Shown in pieces: positions 1 through 6,306 of a stretch of 16,061 nucleotides of DNA. Location of the stretch: the NCBI GenBank assembly GCA_015228895.1, contig JADGCR010000028.1, positions 1 to 16,061 on the forward strand, given 5' to 3'. The stretch's first letter is position 1. Each line of letters opens with the position of its first letter. Under the pieces are notes generated by a model. The model saw nothing but the letters and a program-made list of their open reading frames with translations. It made no database searches and was not told the DNA's origin. This DNA is from Magnetococcales bacterium (GTDB lineage Bacteria > Pseudomonadota > Magnetococcia > Magnetococcales > Magnetaquicoccaceae). Made by a program: the position numbers and the translations under genes.

Positions 1-127
1 ATGGGTGCTGGACCCGGTGCGATTGGGGGGGTTGGCCCGACAGCGGGCGCAGGGGGCGGACGAGTGGCTGGAGCCGCTCTATTTGCGGCGTTCCGACGCC
101 AAGGAACGATCGGGTGCGACCGGATGA
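1..127 (+). CDS. tsaB: tRNA threonylcarbamoyladenosine biosynthesis protein TsaB, 3' end only
   Basis: This is the C-terminal 41 residues of a protein that begins before the window, read in the frame starting at base 2 and ending with TGA at 125-127. The stretch ending EPLYLRRSDAKER resembles the usual C-terminus of TsaB, whose last strand carries a P-x-Y-L-R motif. TsaB is the non-catalytic partner of TsaD in cytoplasmic synthesis of the t6A modification of ANN-decoding tRNAs. The next gene is rimI, a very common neighbour of tsaB, and the two overlap as ATGA, which implies translational coupling. The identification rests on a short tail plus the neighbour. The ATG at base 1 belongs to a different frame and is not a real start. 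Confidence 0.75.
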   Translation, partial: WVLDPVRLGGLARQRAQGADEWLEPLYLRRSDAKERSGATG

Positions 128-585
128 TCCGAACCCGGAGTTTGGAAGCGGGGCGGTTGGGGGAGGTGGCGGACCTGGAAGCGCGGATTTCCCGGACCCC
201 CTGGCCGGTGGAGATGTTCCGGGACGAATTGGCGCTCGGCTCCTGGCAACGGGTGATGCTGACCGGGGAGGGGGCGGTGGTGGGCTATGTGGTGGCCAGG
301 CAGCAGTTCGACGAGTGGCATCTGCTCAAACTGGGGGTGGCGTCGGCGTTCCGGCGGCAGGGTTTGGGGCGACGCATGGTGCGCGGGGTGTTGCAACAGG
401 CGTCGCGCACCCGGAGTCGGGGAGTGTTGCTGGAGGTGCGGGTGTCGAACCTGGCCGCGTTGCGTTTGTATCAGGGCATGGGGTTCCGACCCCTCGCCAC
501 CCGTCCCGGATATTATCGTGGTCCCTGCGGTCGGGAGGATGCCCTGGTCATGGCGCGCTGGTTGCCCGGTTTTGTCCCGGCTTGA
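124..585 (+). CDS. rimI: Ribosomal-protein-alanine N-acetyltransferase RimI (GNAT family)
   Basis: This 153-residue GNAT acetyltransferase matches the usual RimI length of about 150. RimI transfers acetyl from acetyl-CoA to the N-terminal alanine of ribosomal protein S18 in the cytoplasm. The acetyl-CoA pyrophosphate loop R-R-Q-G-L-G-R follows the strand LLKLGVASAF. It is followed by LLEVRVSNLAALRLYQGMGF, which holds the conserved Glu and the Y-x-x-x-GF element, and a tail with RPGYY, all typical of RimI. I chose the ATG at 124 because it overlaps the tsaB stop as ATGA and gives the standard RimI N-terminus (MIRTRSLEAG). A longer in-frame ORF back to base 1 would only translate tsaB sequence out of frame. 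The stop at 583-585 is followed by about 150 bases without a convincing gene. Confidence 0.9.
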   Translation: MIRTRSLEAGRLGEVADLEARISRTPWPVEMFRDELALGSWQRVMLTGEGAVVGYVVARQQFDEWHLLKLGVASAFRRQGLGRRMVRGVLQQASRTRSRGVLLEVRVSNLAALRLYQGMGFRPLATRPGYYRGPCGREDALVMARWLPGFVPA

Positions 586-735
586 CAAACGCAGGAAAAT
601 CGTTGAATCTCGATGGATTCGCGGGGGAACATTTTCCATATGTATTCCAAATCCCCGCACCAAGTGGAATCTCCTGGGACCGCGCTTTTTTTTGTCAGGG
701 AAAAAACCGGGAAATTCATGCTCAAGGAGTATGCA

Positions 736-1485
736 ATGCAGCGAATTGTCGTCTTGTCAGGGCCTTCTTGCGTCGGCAAGGGGCCGTTGATCCATGTCAT
801 GCGGATCTTTTATCCGGAATTGATGTCCACGTTCAAAAGGCTCGTGCTGTTCAATGATCGCGCTCCCCGACCGGGAGAGGAAGAGGGGGTGGACTATTTT
901 TTTCGTCCCCGTGGTGCGATCGAGGCGTTGCGCGGCAAGGATGGTTATATCGTCGCCGACGTCCGCGGGGATTTGCAGGCCCTGGAAGTGGCCCAGATTC
1001 AACGGATTCTGAATGCGGGCCAGACCCCTTTCTTCGAGGTGAATCCTTTTGTTCCGGGCAGTTTGCGGGATGCGGGCCTGTGTGACCAGTTTCCCACGGT
1101 ATCGATTTTTCTCTCGCCCCTTTCCAGGGAGGAGATTCTTTCTCTCAAGTCCCTGCCCATCAGCGTCGATTTGAACAAGTTTGTCGCCGATGTGCAACGC
1201 CGGAAATTGTTGCACCGCACCACGCGGCAAAAGATGTATCTGTCCCTGCGGGATCTGGAAAACATCGAAAAGCAGTGTTCCAGCGCCCTCACGGAGATGC
1301 GGGAGGCTTGGAAGTTCGATCATGTCATCCATCTCCACGATGGTGAGGGGAACGAGAACTGGGATGGCTTTTATTATCCCATCGGCAGCGCCCGCAAGGC
1401 CATGCTGGCGTTCGCCTCCGTGCTGCGGGGCGACGAGAATCCGGTGGGTCTGGATGCCCCCTGGACGGAAGACCTGATACCATAA
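736..1485 (+). CDS. Divergent guanylate-kinase-like P-loop protein
   Basis: This 249-residue protein has the guanylate kinase fold signature but is atypical. It begins with a Walker A loop (GPSCVGKG, near residue 9). A GMP-binding-like segment follows, DRAPRPGEEEGVDYFF, which keeps the two arginines and the tyrosine of the family. Later come a strand like the core FxxPPS element (SIFLSPLSREEI) and a C-terminal DHVIHLHDGEGN like the DxxIVNDD of true Gmk. Against canonical Gmk, the SxTTR segment reads LFNDR, the E...YYGT segment is not recognisable, and the LDIDxQG element reads FEVNPF. It is therefore probably not the housekeeping GMP kinase; its substrate is unknown. The start at 736 is supported by AAGGAG at 724-729; in-frame starts at 613 and 718 lack this spacing. 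The stop TAA sits inside the ribosome binding site of the next gene, suggesting an operon. Confidence 0.75.
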   Translation: MQRIVVLSGPSCVGKGPLIHVMRIFYPELMSTFKRLVLFNDRAPRPGEEEGVDYFFRPRGAIEALRGKDGYIVADVRGDLQALEVAQIQRILNAGQTPFFEVNPFVPGSLRDAGLCDQFPTVSIFLSPLSREEILSLKSLPISVDLNKFVADVQRRKLLHRTTRQKMYLSLRDLENIEKQCSSALTEMREAWKFDHVIHLHDGEGNENWDGFYYPIGSARKAMLAFASVLRGDENPVGLDAPWTEDLIP

Positions 1486-1500
1486 GGAGGTGTGGGGACC

Positions 1501-1968
1501 ATGGGCAGAGAGATCGAGAGGAAGTTTCTGGTCCGGGGTGACGCGTGGCGTTCTCTTGGTCAGGGAAAGGATTATCAGCAGGGATTTTTGTCAACGGTCA
1601 AGGAGCGGGTGGTCCGGGTGCGCCTCGTGGGCGATCAGGCCACGTTGACCATCAAGGGGGTCTCCGCAGGGATCTCCCGACTGGAATTCGAATACCCCAT
1701 CCCCGGGGACGAGGCCCGCGTTATGCTGGAGACGTTGTGTGAGCGTCCCTTGATCGAGAAGGTCCGCTACCGGATACCCTTGGGGGATCTGGTGTGGGAG
1801 GTGGACGAGTTCCGGGGGGAGAATCAGGGATTGATCCTGGCGGAAGTGGAGTTGACCGACGAAAACCAGAGTGTGGCATTGCCCTCCTGGGTGGGTGAGG
1901 AGGTCTCCTCGGACCCCCGGTATTTCAATGCCAATCTGGTACGCACGCCTTTTTCCCGGTGGGGCTGA
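1501..1968 (+). CDS. CYTH domain / triphosphate tunnel metalloenzyme
   Basis: This 155-residue protein is a compact single-domain CYTH protein, the length of the short bacterial triphosphate tunnel metalloenzymes. The signature ExExK is at residues 4-8 (EIERK), followed by alternating charged strands (VRVRL, TIKG, EFEYPI, IEKVRYRI, WEVDEF, AEVEL) that would line the tunnel with basic and acidic residues. Short family members characterised elsewhere hydrolyse inorganic tripolyphosphate or thiamine or nucleoside triphosphates with Mg or Mn; the substrate here cannot be read from sequence. It is predicted to be cytoplasmic. The ATG at 1501 lies 10 bases after a strong AAGGAGG (1484-1490). The in-frame GTG at 1492 is too close to that site. 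It lies 15 bases after the kinase-like gene and 12 bases before apaH. Confidence 0.88.
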   Translation: MGREIERKFLVRGDAWRSLGQGKDYQQGFLSTVKERVVRVRLVGDQATLTIKGVSAGISRLEFEYPIPGDEARVMLETLCERPLIEKVRYRIPLGDLVWEVDEFRGENQGLILAEVELTDENQSVALPSWVGEEVSSDPRYFNANLVRTPFSRWG

Positions 1969-1980
1969 GGAGTCGTTGTC

Positions 1981-2832
1981 GTGGCCGTCTACGCCATCGG
2001 GGATGTGCATGGCTGTCTGGAGGAACTGCGAACCTTGCTGGCCAGGATGGATTTCCGGGCCGGTCGTGATCGGTTGTGGTTCGTGGGGGACATCATCAAC
2101 CGGGGTCCCGATTCCCTGGGAGTGCTGCGTTTCGTGCGGGATCTGGGGGGGAGCGCCATCACCCTGATGGGCAATCACGAGGCCCGCGCCCTCATTGGCT
2201 TGAGCGGTCATGGCGATGCCGCGTTCACCGCGCAGATGGGTTATTTGACGCAGGCCCCGGATGTCCGGGAGATTCACGCCTGGTTGCGGGGTTTGCCCTT
2301 CCTGTATCAGGATGACACCTTGGATGCCCTGATGGTCCATGCCGGTCTTTATCCAGGCTGGAGTCTGGCGGACGCTGTTGACCGGGCGCAACGGTTGCAT
2401 GAAATCCTGCTGGATGATGAGGCGATCGGCTCGTTTTTTGCAGGTTTCACGGATGTTTTCCCGGAAACGGAACCGGAGGTGACGGATCCTCTCGCCCGGT
2501 TGCGCTTCGCTTTTCTGGTTTTGACCCGAATCCGTCTTTCCAATGAGAACGGTCGATTGTTGTGGTCGAATCCGGGGCCGGCGGCGGGGCCCTGTCAGCA
2601 ACAGCAGGGTGCGACCTGGAGGGCCTGGCACGAGCTGGGTCGCTGGCCCGGCCGTAAAACCGTGGTATACGGGCATTGGGCCGCGGCTGGTCTGACCCTG
2701 CGGGAGCGGTTTTATGGGTTGGATTCCGGGTGTGTCTATGGTGGAAAATTGTCGGCGATTCGTTTGGATCATCCGGAGCGGCCTTTGATTCAGGTGCCTT
2801 GCCCCTGTTATGTCCCGCCGGATTCCGCTTGA
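1981..2832 (+). CDS. apaH: Symmetrical bis(5'-nucleosyl)-tetraphosphatase ApaH
   Basis: This 283-residue protein has the usual ApaH length. ApaH splits Ap4A into two ADP in the cytoplasm, and the family has also been shown to remove Np4 caps from RNA. Metallophosphatase motifs are in order: GDVHG (residues 7-11), GDIINRGPDS (36-45), GNHE (64-67), a VHAGLYP segment near 120, and a C-terminal YGHWAAAGL followed by GLDSGCVYGGKLSAIRL. These are the metal ligands and the typical ApaH tail. The start is GTG at 1981, with GAGGAG at 1966-1971 overlapping the preceding stop. No ATG gives the full GDVHG motif. It sits tightly in the same plus-strand run as the CYTH protein and the STAS protein, so cotranscription is likely. 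Confidence 0.95.
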   Translation: MAVYAIGDVHGCLEELRTLLARMDFRAGRDRLWFVGDIINRGPDSLGVLRFVRDLGGSAITLMGNHEARALIGLSGHGDAAFTAQMGYLTQAPDVREIHAWLRGLPFLYQDDTLDALMVHAGLYPGWSLADAVDRAQRLHEILLDDEAIGSFFAGFTDVFPETEPEVTDPLARLRFAFLVLTRIRLSNENGRLLWSNPGPAAGPCQQQQGATWRAWHELGRWPGRKTVVYGHWAAAGLTLRERFYGLDSGCVYGGKLSAIRLDHPERPLIQVPCPCYVPPDSA

Positions 2833-2863
2833 TCGGGTTTTCCTTTGGAAGGAGAGATTGGGC

Positions 2864-3181
2864 ATGGGGGTTTTGGTGCGTGAAGTCCGGGAAGGCGCCT
2901 CCTCGGGCACGTTGATCATTGAACTCTCCGGCAAGTTTGATTATCAGGTCAACCGCGAGTTTCATGGAGCATTCAAAAATCTGGACAATCTGCCCGCCCT
3001 GCCGGTGGTCGTGGATTGTTCGGCGGTGGAGCATATCGACAGCGCGGCCCTGGGGATGCTGCTGATGTTGCGGGAGCAGGCCGGAGGCAACGCCTCCAAG
3101 GTCACCATATGCGGTTGCAACGCGAATTTGAAGAAGATTTTCGCCGCGGCCCATTTTGACCGCCTGTTCAAGTTTGCCTGA
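2864..3181 (+). CDS. Single STAS-domain protein (anti-sigma factor antagonist type)
   Basis: This 105-residue protein consists of one STAS domain. The core reads VVVDCSAVEHIDSAALGMLLMLRE, in which the serine of I-D-S-A-A-L-G (about residue 60) is at the position phosphorylated in SpoIIAA/RsbV-like antagonists. Such proteins bind a serine kinase or anti-sigma factor, or act as small scaffolds; neither a kinase nor a phosphatase partner gene is in this window, so its partner is unknown. The ATG at 2864 has GGAAGGAG at 2847-2854. An upstream ATG at 2810 overlaps the end of apaH and is less likely. It is predicted to be cytoplasmic, with no membrane segments. It ends 19 bases from the end of a convergent small ORF. 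Confidence 0.85.
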   Translation: MGVLVREVREGASSGTLIIELSGKFDYQVNREFHGAFKNLDNLPALPVVVDCSAVEHIDSAALGMLLMLREQAGGNASKVTICGCNANLKKIFAAAHFDRLFKFA

Positions 3182-3200
3182 TTGGTTTCTGCCGATACCA

Positions 3201-3437
3201 TCACTTTTCCTGCAAACCCAGGGCGATTTCGGCGGCTTGGGCGTAGGCCGACCAGGCCGCTTGAGTCATGGCGATGATGGCATCGGGTCGGGTGGCGGGA
3301 GGGAGCGCTTCGGGATTGGGGGTGTCCACACTCATGGCGCCGGAGCCATCCAGACTGGGCCGGAACTGAAAAATCAGACCGGTCTCCCGGTGGATCACCT
3401 GGCGTTGTTCCAGGGTAATGAGCCAGTCGTCGCGCAT
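3201..3437 (-). CDS. Small hypothetical protein, function unknown
   Basis: This minus-strand ORF encodes 78 residues and fills almost all of the gap between the STAS gene and the CNB-domain gene. The N-terminal half (MRDDWLITLEQRQVIHRETG) looks like a folded protein; the middle is proline- and acid-rich, and the C-terminal part is an alanine-rich amphipathic helix with AAWSAYAQAAEIALGLQEK. I recognise no family. There is no signal peptide or membrane segment. I chose the ATG at 3435-3437 because the open frame further upstream runs into the divergent gene. Its ribosome binding site is weak. Its start is only 13 bases from the ATG of the divergent gene, so any promoter must lie inside the neighbouring coding sequence. 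It may be real or a chance ORF. Confidence 0.5.
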   Translation of the reverse strand: MRDDWLITLEQRQVIHRETGLIFQFRPSLDGSGAMSVDTPNPEALPPATRPDAIIAMTQAAWSAYAQAAEIALGLQEK

Positions 3438-3450
3438 GGAGAGAGCCCTA

Positions 3451-3909
3451 ATGGATACGTTCGAAACACTCAAGAAGCGTCTCGGTGACATTCCGTTTTT
3501 TTGCGAATTCACCATCGATGAGATGGAACATGTGCATAATAACGGATTTTTCAAGATCTTCAAGCCGGGTGATTACATCATCCGGGAGGGCGGGGTGGAC
3601 AGGACGCTGTTTGTGCTGGTGAGCGGCGATGTCAAGGTGACCAAGCAGAGTCAACCGGAATCGGTGTTGGCCACCTTGCGACCGGGCGACATCTTTGGCG
3701 AGATCGCTTTCGTGGCCCGTCAGATGCGAACCACCAACGTCATCGCCATCACCAAGAGTCTGGTGTTCCAGTTGGAAGAGAAACGGTTTTCCGTTCTGCC
3801 GCCGGAGATGAAGGTGAAAGTCCAGCAACAGGCGGTCAAGCTGCTCATGAGTCGCCTGGAAGCCATCAAGCGGGCGACCGGCTGTCAAGTTTCCAGAGGA
3901 TCGCCATAA
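3451..3909 (+). CDS. Stand-alone cyclic nucleotide-binding (CRP-like effector) domain protein
   Basis: This 152-residue protein is a single CNB domain without a DNA-binding helix-turn-helix. The beta-roll begins with FKIFKPGDYIIREGG, continues with LFVLVSGDVKVT, and has a phosphate-binding cassette with the conserved Gly-Glu (FGEIAF, residues 82-87) and Arg93 in RQMRTTNVIA. The retained Glu and Arg make cyclic nucleotide binding plausible. The Thr pair replaces the common Thr-Ala. After the domain there is only a C-terminal helix of about 40 residues, so it cannot be a CRP/FNR regulator itself. The ATG at 3451 has GGAGAG at 3438-3443; an in-frame ATG at 3418 has poorer support and would overlap the divergent ORF. 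The next gene downstream is nosR, 137 bases away; whether the two are linked functionally is unknown. Confidence 0.85.
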   Translation: MDTFETLKKRLGDIPFFCEFTIDEMEHVHNNGFFKIFKPGDYIIREGGVDRTLFVLVSGDVKVTKQSQPESVLATLRPGDIFGEIAFVARQMRTTNVIAITKSLVFQLEEKRFSVLPPEMKVKVQQQAVKLLMSRLEAIKRATGCQVSRGSP

Positions 3910-4046
3910 CTTGAATGATTGGCTGGTCGTTCCCATGTCGAATGGTTCCAGCCCGGGCGGCCCGCTTTTCCGGAGTGCGGTGGGAGTGTTTCGTGGTTCT
4001 TCGTCATCGGATGGGCAAGCGCGGGTTTTTTCAGGAGTGTGCGGAT

Positions 4047-6179
4047 ATGGAGGTCACGAAGGGCGTGGGGCGGGTCATCCTGTTTCTGGTCTGTCTGCTG
4101 GTGTGGAGCGGCCAGGGTTGGGCGCGGGAGTTTGGCGCGTATGACGTGCCGGCGCAACCCGTGGAGGTTTTTCCGGAGGGGGACCGTTTTGATGCATTGA
4201 CCGGCACCCCCCCTGTGGCCCTGGCCTACAAAAACCATCAGCCGGTGGGTTATGTCTTTCGCACCAGCGACATCGGTTATTCCGGAAAACCCATCGATAT
4301 TCTGGTGGGCATGACCCGGGGAGGGGTGATCACCGGGGCCAAGGTGGTCAAGCATGCGGAACCGATTTTGCTGGTGGGCATTCCAGAGCAGAAATTGTTC
4401 GATTTCGTCAGCCGTTATCTTGGTCGCAATCCCCTGGAAGAGGCAAAAAGCAGCGGCAGACACGCGGTTGACGCCATCAGTGGAGCGACCGTCACCGCCA
4501 TCGTCATCAACGACGGCATTCGTCGCACCGCCCTGCGGGTGGCCAATGCCGGCAAGAGCGCCCCTCCCAAGGTCGCGGCCACGCTGTTGAATCCCCCTTT
4601 CGCCCCGGCCGACTGGAACGCCCTGTTGGGGGAGGGGGCGGTGCGACGCTTGCTGCTGCAACAACGGGAGGTGGATGAAGCCTTCGTGAAAATCGGCGCT
4701 GGCACTGGTGAACCCTATGTGAAGGTGGAACCCGCGGATTCGTTGTTCATCGATCTGTATGTGGCCATGGTCTCCCTGGAGGCCATTGGCCGCAATCTGC
4801 TGGGGGATGCGGAGTTCCGCAACCTGCAGGATTGGCTGGAACCCGGTCAGCAGGCGGTGTTGATCATGGCCAATGGTTCCTACTCCTTTCGCGGCTCCGG
4901 GTTTGTGCGGGGGGGGATTTTCGATCGTTTCAAGTTCAATCAGGATGGGGGCAGCACCTTGCTGCACGATTACCAGTACCGTCGGCTGAGGGATCTGGGC
5001 CAGGGCATGCCGGAGTTCGAGGAGATCGGCTTGTTCAAGTTGCCAACCGGCACCGCTTTCGATCCGGCCCGTCCCTGGAACCTGGAATTGTTGACCCATC
5101 GTCCCATCGGTCCCATCGAGAAGGCCTTCACCAGTTTTCAACTGGATTACCTCCTGCCGGGGCGATTCGTGCAATCGGTTGTTCCGGCCCCCGTGGCGGG
5201 CGGAACGGCCTCCGTGGACGCGACTCCGGGGGGGGATGAGCCTCCTTTGTGGCAGCGGGTCTGGCAGGACCGGACGGGAGATATCATCGTCCTGGGGGTC
5301 TCGCTGGTGGTGTTGACCATCCTGTTTTTCTTCCAGGATTTGTTCGTTACCCATCCCCTGCTGGTGACTCGTCTGCGGCGGGGCTTTCTGCTGTTTTCGG
5401 TGGTGTGGATCGGCGGTTACGCCCAGGCCCAACTGTCGGTGGTGAACGTCTTCACCTTTCTGCACTCCCTGATCGGGGGGTTCCGGTGGGAATTCTTTCT
5501 CATCGAACCGCTGATTTTTATTCTGTGGTGCGCCACGGCCCTGTCGTTGCTGTTTTGGGGACGGGGGGCGTTTTGCGGCTGGTTGTGTCCATTTGGCGCT
5601 TTGCACGAGTTGCTCAACTGGGCGGCGCGTCGTGTCGGCGTTCCCCAGTTTTCTCTCCCTTTTTCCTGGCATGAGCGGTTGTGGGCCATCAAGTATATTC
5701 TGTTTCTGGGTTTGTTGGGCGTCTCCCTCTCCTCTTTGGCCACCGCCGAGATGCTTGCCGAGGTGGAACCTTTCAAGACCGTGGTTTTGTTGCGTTTCGA
5801 TCGGGAATGGACCTATGTGAGCTGGGCCGTGGCGTTGCTGGTGGCGGGCCTGTTTGTGGAGCGTTTCTTTTGTCGTTACCTGTGTCCCCTGGGGGCGGCC
5901 ATCGCCATACCGGGACGCATGCGCATTTTTGCCTGGCTCAAGCGTCGCCGGCAGTGCGGCGAGTTGTGTTCCAATTGCGGCGATGATTGTCTGGTGCAAG
6001 CCATCCAGCCCAATGGGGAGATTCATCCCAACGAATGTCTTTACTGTCTGCGTTGCCAACTGAATTATGTCAACGAGGCGGTCTGTCCCACGCTGATCAT
6101 GCGACGCAATCGGCGCGAGCGTCGCGCCTCCGCCGCCGCGCGGGATGGGGAGGATGCGGAAAAATCCGACCGTAATTGA
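4047..6179 (+). CDS. nosR: NosR, FMN/iron-sulfur membrane protein of nitrous oxide respiration
   Basis: This 710-residue protein matches NosR in length (about 720). NosR supports N2O reduction as a membrane electron-transfer and activation factor for NosZ, and is needed for nos expression in studied denitrifiers. A cleavable signal peptide spans residues 1-26 (ending QGWA). A periplasmic FMN-binding domain follows with SGATVT at 145-150, where Thr150 would be the covalent flavin site. Next come several membrane segments, two CxxxCP motifs on the cytoplasmic side (CGWLCP near 510, CRYLCP near 609), and a C-terminal ferredoxin-like cysteine cluster starting near 637 (CGELCSNCGDDC, then CLYCLRC and VCP). 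I chose the ATG at 4047 because AGGAG lies at 4033-4037 and the signal peptide starts there. An in-frame ATG at 4011 is possible. Its stop codon lies inside a perfect FNR box that serves nosZ. Confidence 0.95.
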   Translation: MEVTKGVGRVILFLVCLLVWSGQGWAREFGAYDVPAQPVEVFPEGDRFDALTGTPPVALAYKNHQPVGYVFRTSDIGYSGKPIDILVGMTRGGVITGAKVVKHAEPILLVGIPEQKLFDFVSRYLGRNPLEEAKSSGRHAVDAISGATVTAIVINDGIRRTALRVANAGKSAPPKVAATLLNPPFAPADWNALLGEGAVRRLLLQQREVDEAFVKIGAGTGEPYVKVEPADSLFIDLYVAMVSLEAIGRNLLGDAEFRNLQDWLEPGQQAVLIMANGSYSFRGSGFVRGGIFDRFKFNQDGGSTLLHDYQYRRLRDLGQGMPEFEEIGLFKLPTGTAFDPARPWNLELLTHRPIGPIEKAFTSFQLDYLLPGRFVQSVVPAPVAGGTASVDATPGGDEPPLWQRVWQDRTGDIIVLGVSLVVLTILFFFQDLFVTHPLLVTRLRRGFLLFSVVWIGGYAQAQLSVVNVFTFLHSLIGGFRWEFFLIEPLIFILWCATALSLLFWGRGAFCGWLCPFGALHELLNWAARRVGVPQFSLPFSWHERLWAIKYILFLGLLGVSLSSLATAEMLAEVEPFKTVVLLRFDREWTYVSWAVALLVAGLFVERFFCRYLCPLGAAIAIPGRMRIFAWLKRRRQCGELCSNCGDDCLVQAIQPNGEIHPNECLYCLRCQLNYVNEAVCPTLIMRRNRRERRASAAARDGEDAEKSDRN

Positions 6180-6189
6180 TGCAAATCAA
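6176..6189. promoter_or_regulatory. FNR/DNR-type binding site upstream of nosZ
   Basis: The bases TTGATGCAAATCAA form a perfect match to the FNR family consensus TTGAT-N4-ATCAA. The site overlaps the nosR stop codon (6177-6179) and lies 117 bases before the nosZ ATG. FNR, ANR, DNR and NnrR proteins activate anaerobic or nitric-oxide-responsive genes through such sites. Candidate -10 elements downstream (near 6212-6217 or 6232-6237) are weak, so I cannot tell whether the site would act at the -41.5 or the -61.5 position. It suggests nosZ is transcribed from its own promoter as well as by read-through from nosR. Confidence 0.88.
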
Positions 6190-6246
6190 TTCTCATGCGG
6201 TACTGGATTGTCATGGTTTTTTGGTTGTGTTTAAGTTTTCCATGGA

Positions 6247-6264
6247 GTGTGTGAAATCACACAC
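6247..6264. repeat. 18-bp perfect palindrome in the nosZ leader
   Basis: The bases GTGTGTGAAATCACACAC form a perfect palindrome: arms GTGTGTGA and TCACACAC around AA. It lies between the FNR box and the nosZ ribosome binding site, 42 bases before the ATG. It contains TGTGA and TCACA, the half sites of CRP, but their separation of 2 bases rather than 6 argues against a standard CRP site. It could be an operator for another dimeric regulator, or an mRNA hairpin in the leader. Confidence 0.7.
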
Positions 6265-6306
6265 CCGGCTGTGGGTGGCATAACTCAATTTCCATGGGAG
6301 GAAATC

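Noticed and set aside
1..123. Extension of rimI to the ATG at base 1
   Set aside because: The other frame gives the TsaB C-terminus, and RimI starts at 124 with an ATGA overlap.
582..735. TTGACA at 582-587 as a promoter, and a GCGGGG/CCCCGC inverted repeat (621-626, 653-658) as a terminator
   Set aside because: No acceptable -10 lies 16-18 bases after TTGACA; the inverted repeat has a loop of 26 bases and no adjacent T run. The T8 run at about 687-694 has no stem next to it.
3910..3923. TTGAATGATTGG as an FNR site before nosR
   Set aside because: Only one half site resembles the consensus; the ATCAA half is absent.
3885..6059. Very long minus-strand open frame opposite nosR
   Set aside because: It is the mirror of nosR codon usage in GC-rich DNA; the plus strand encodes an unmistakable NosR and the antisense product is rich in Gln, His and Pro with no recognisable domain.
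6250..6261. CRP site in the nosZ leader
   Set aside because: TGTGA and TCACA are present but separated by 2 bases instead of 6.
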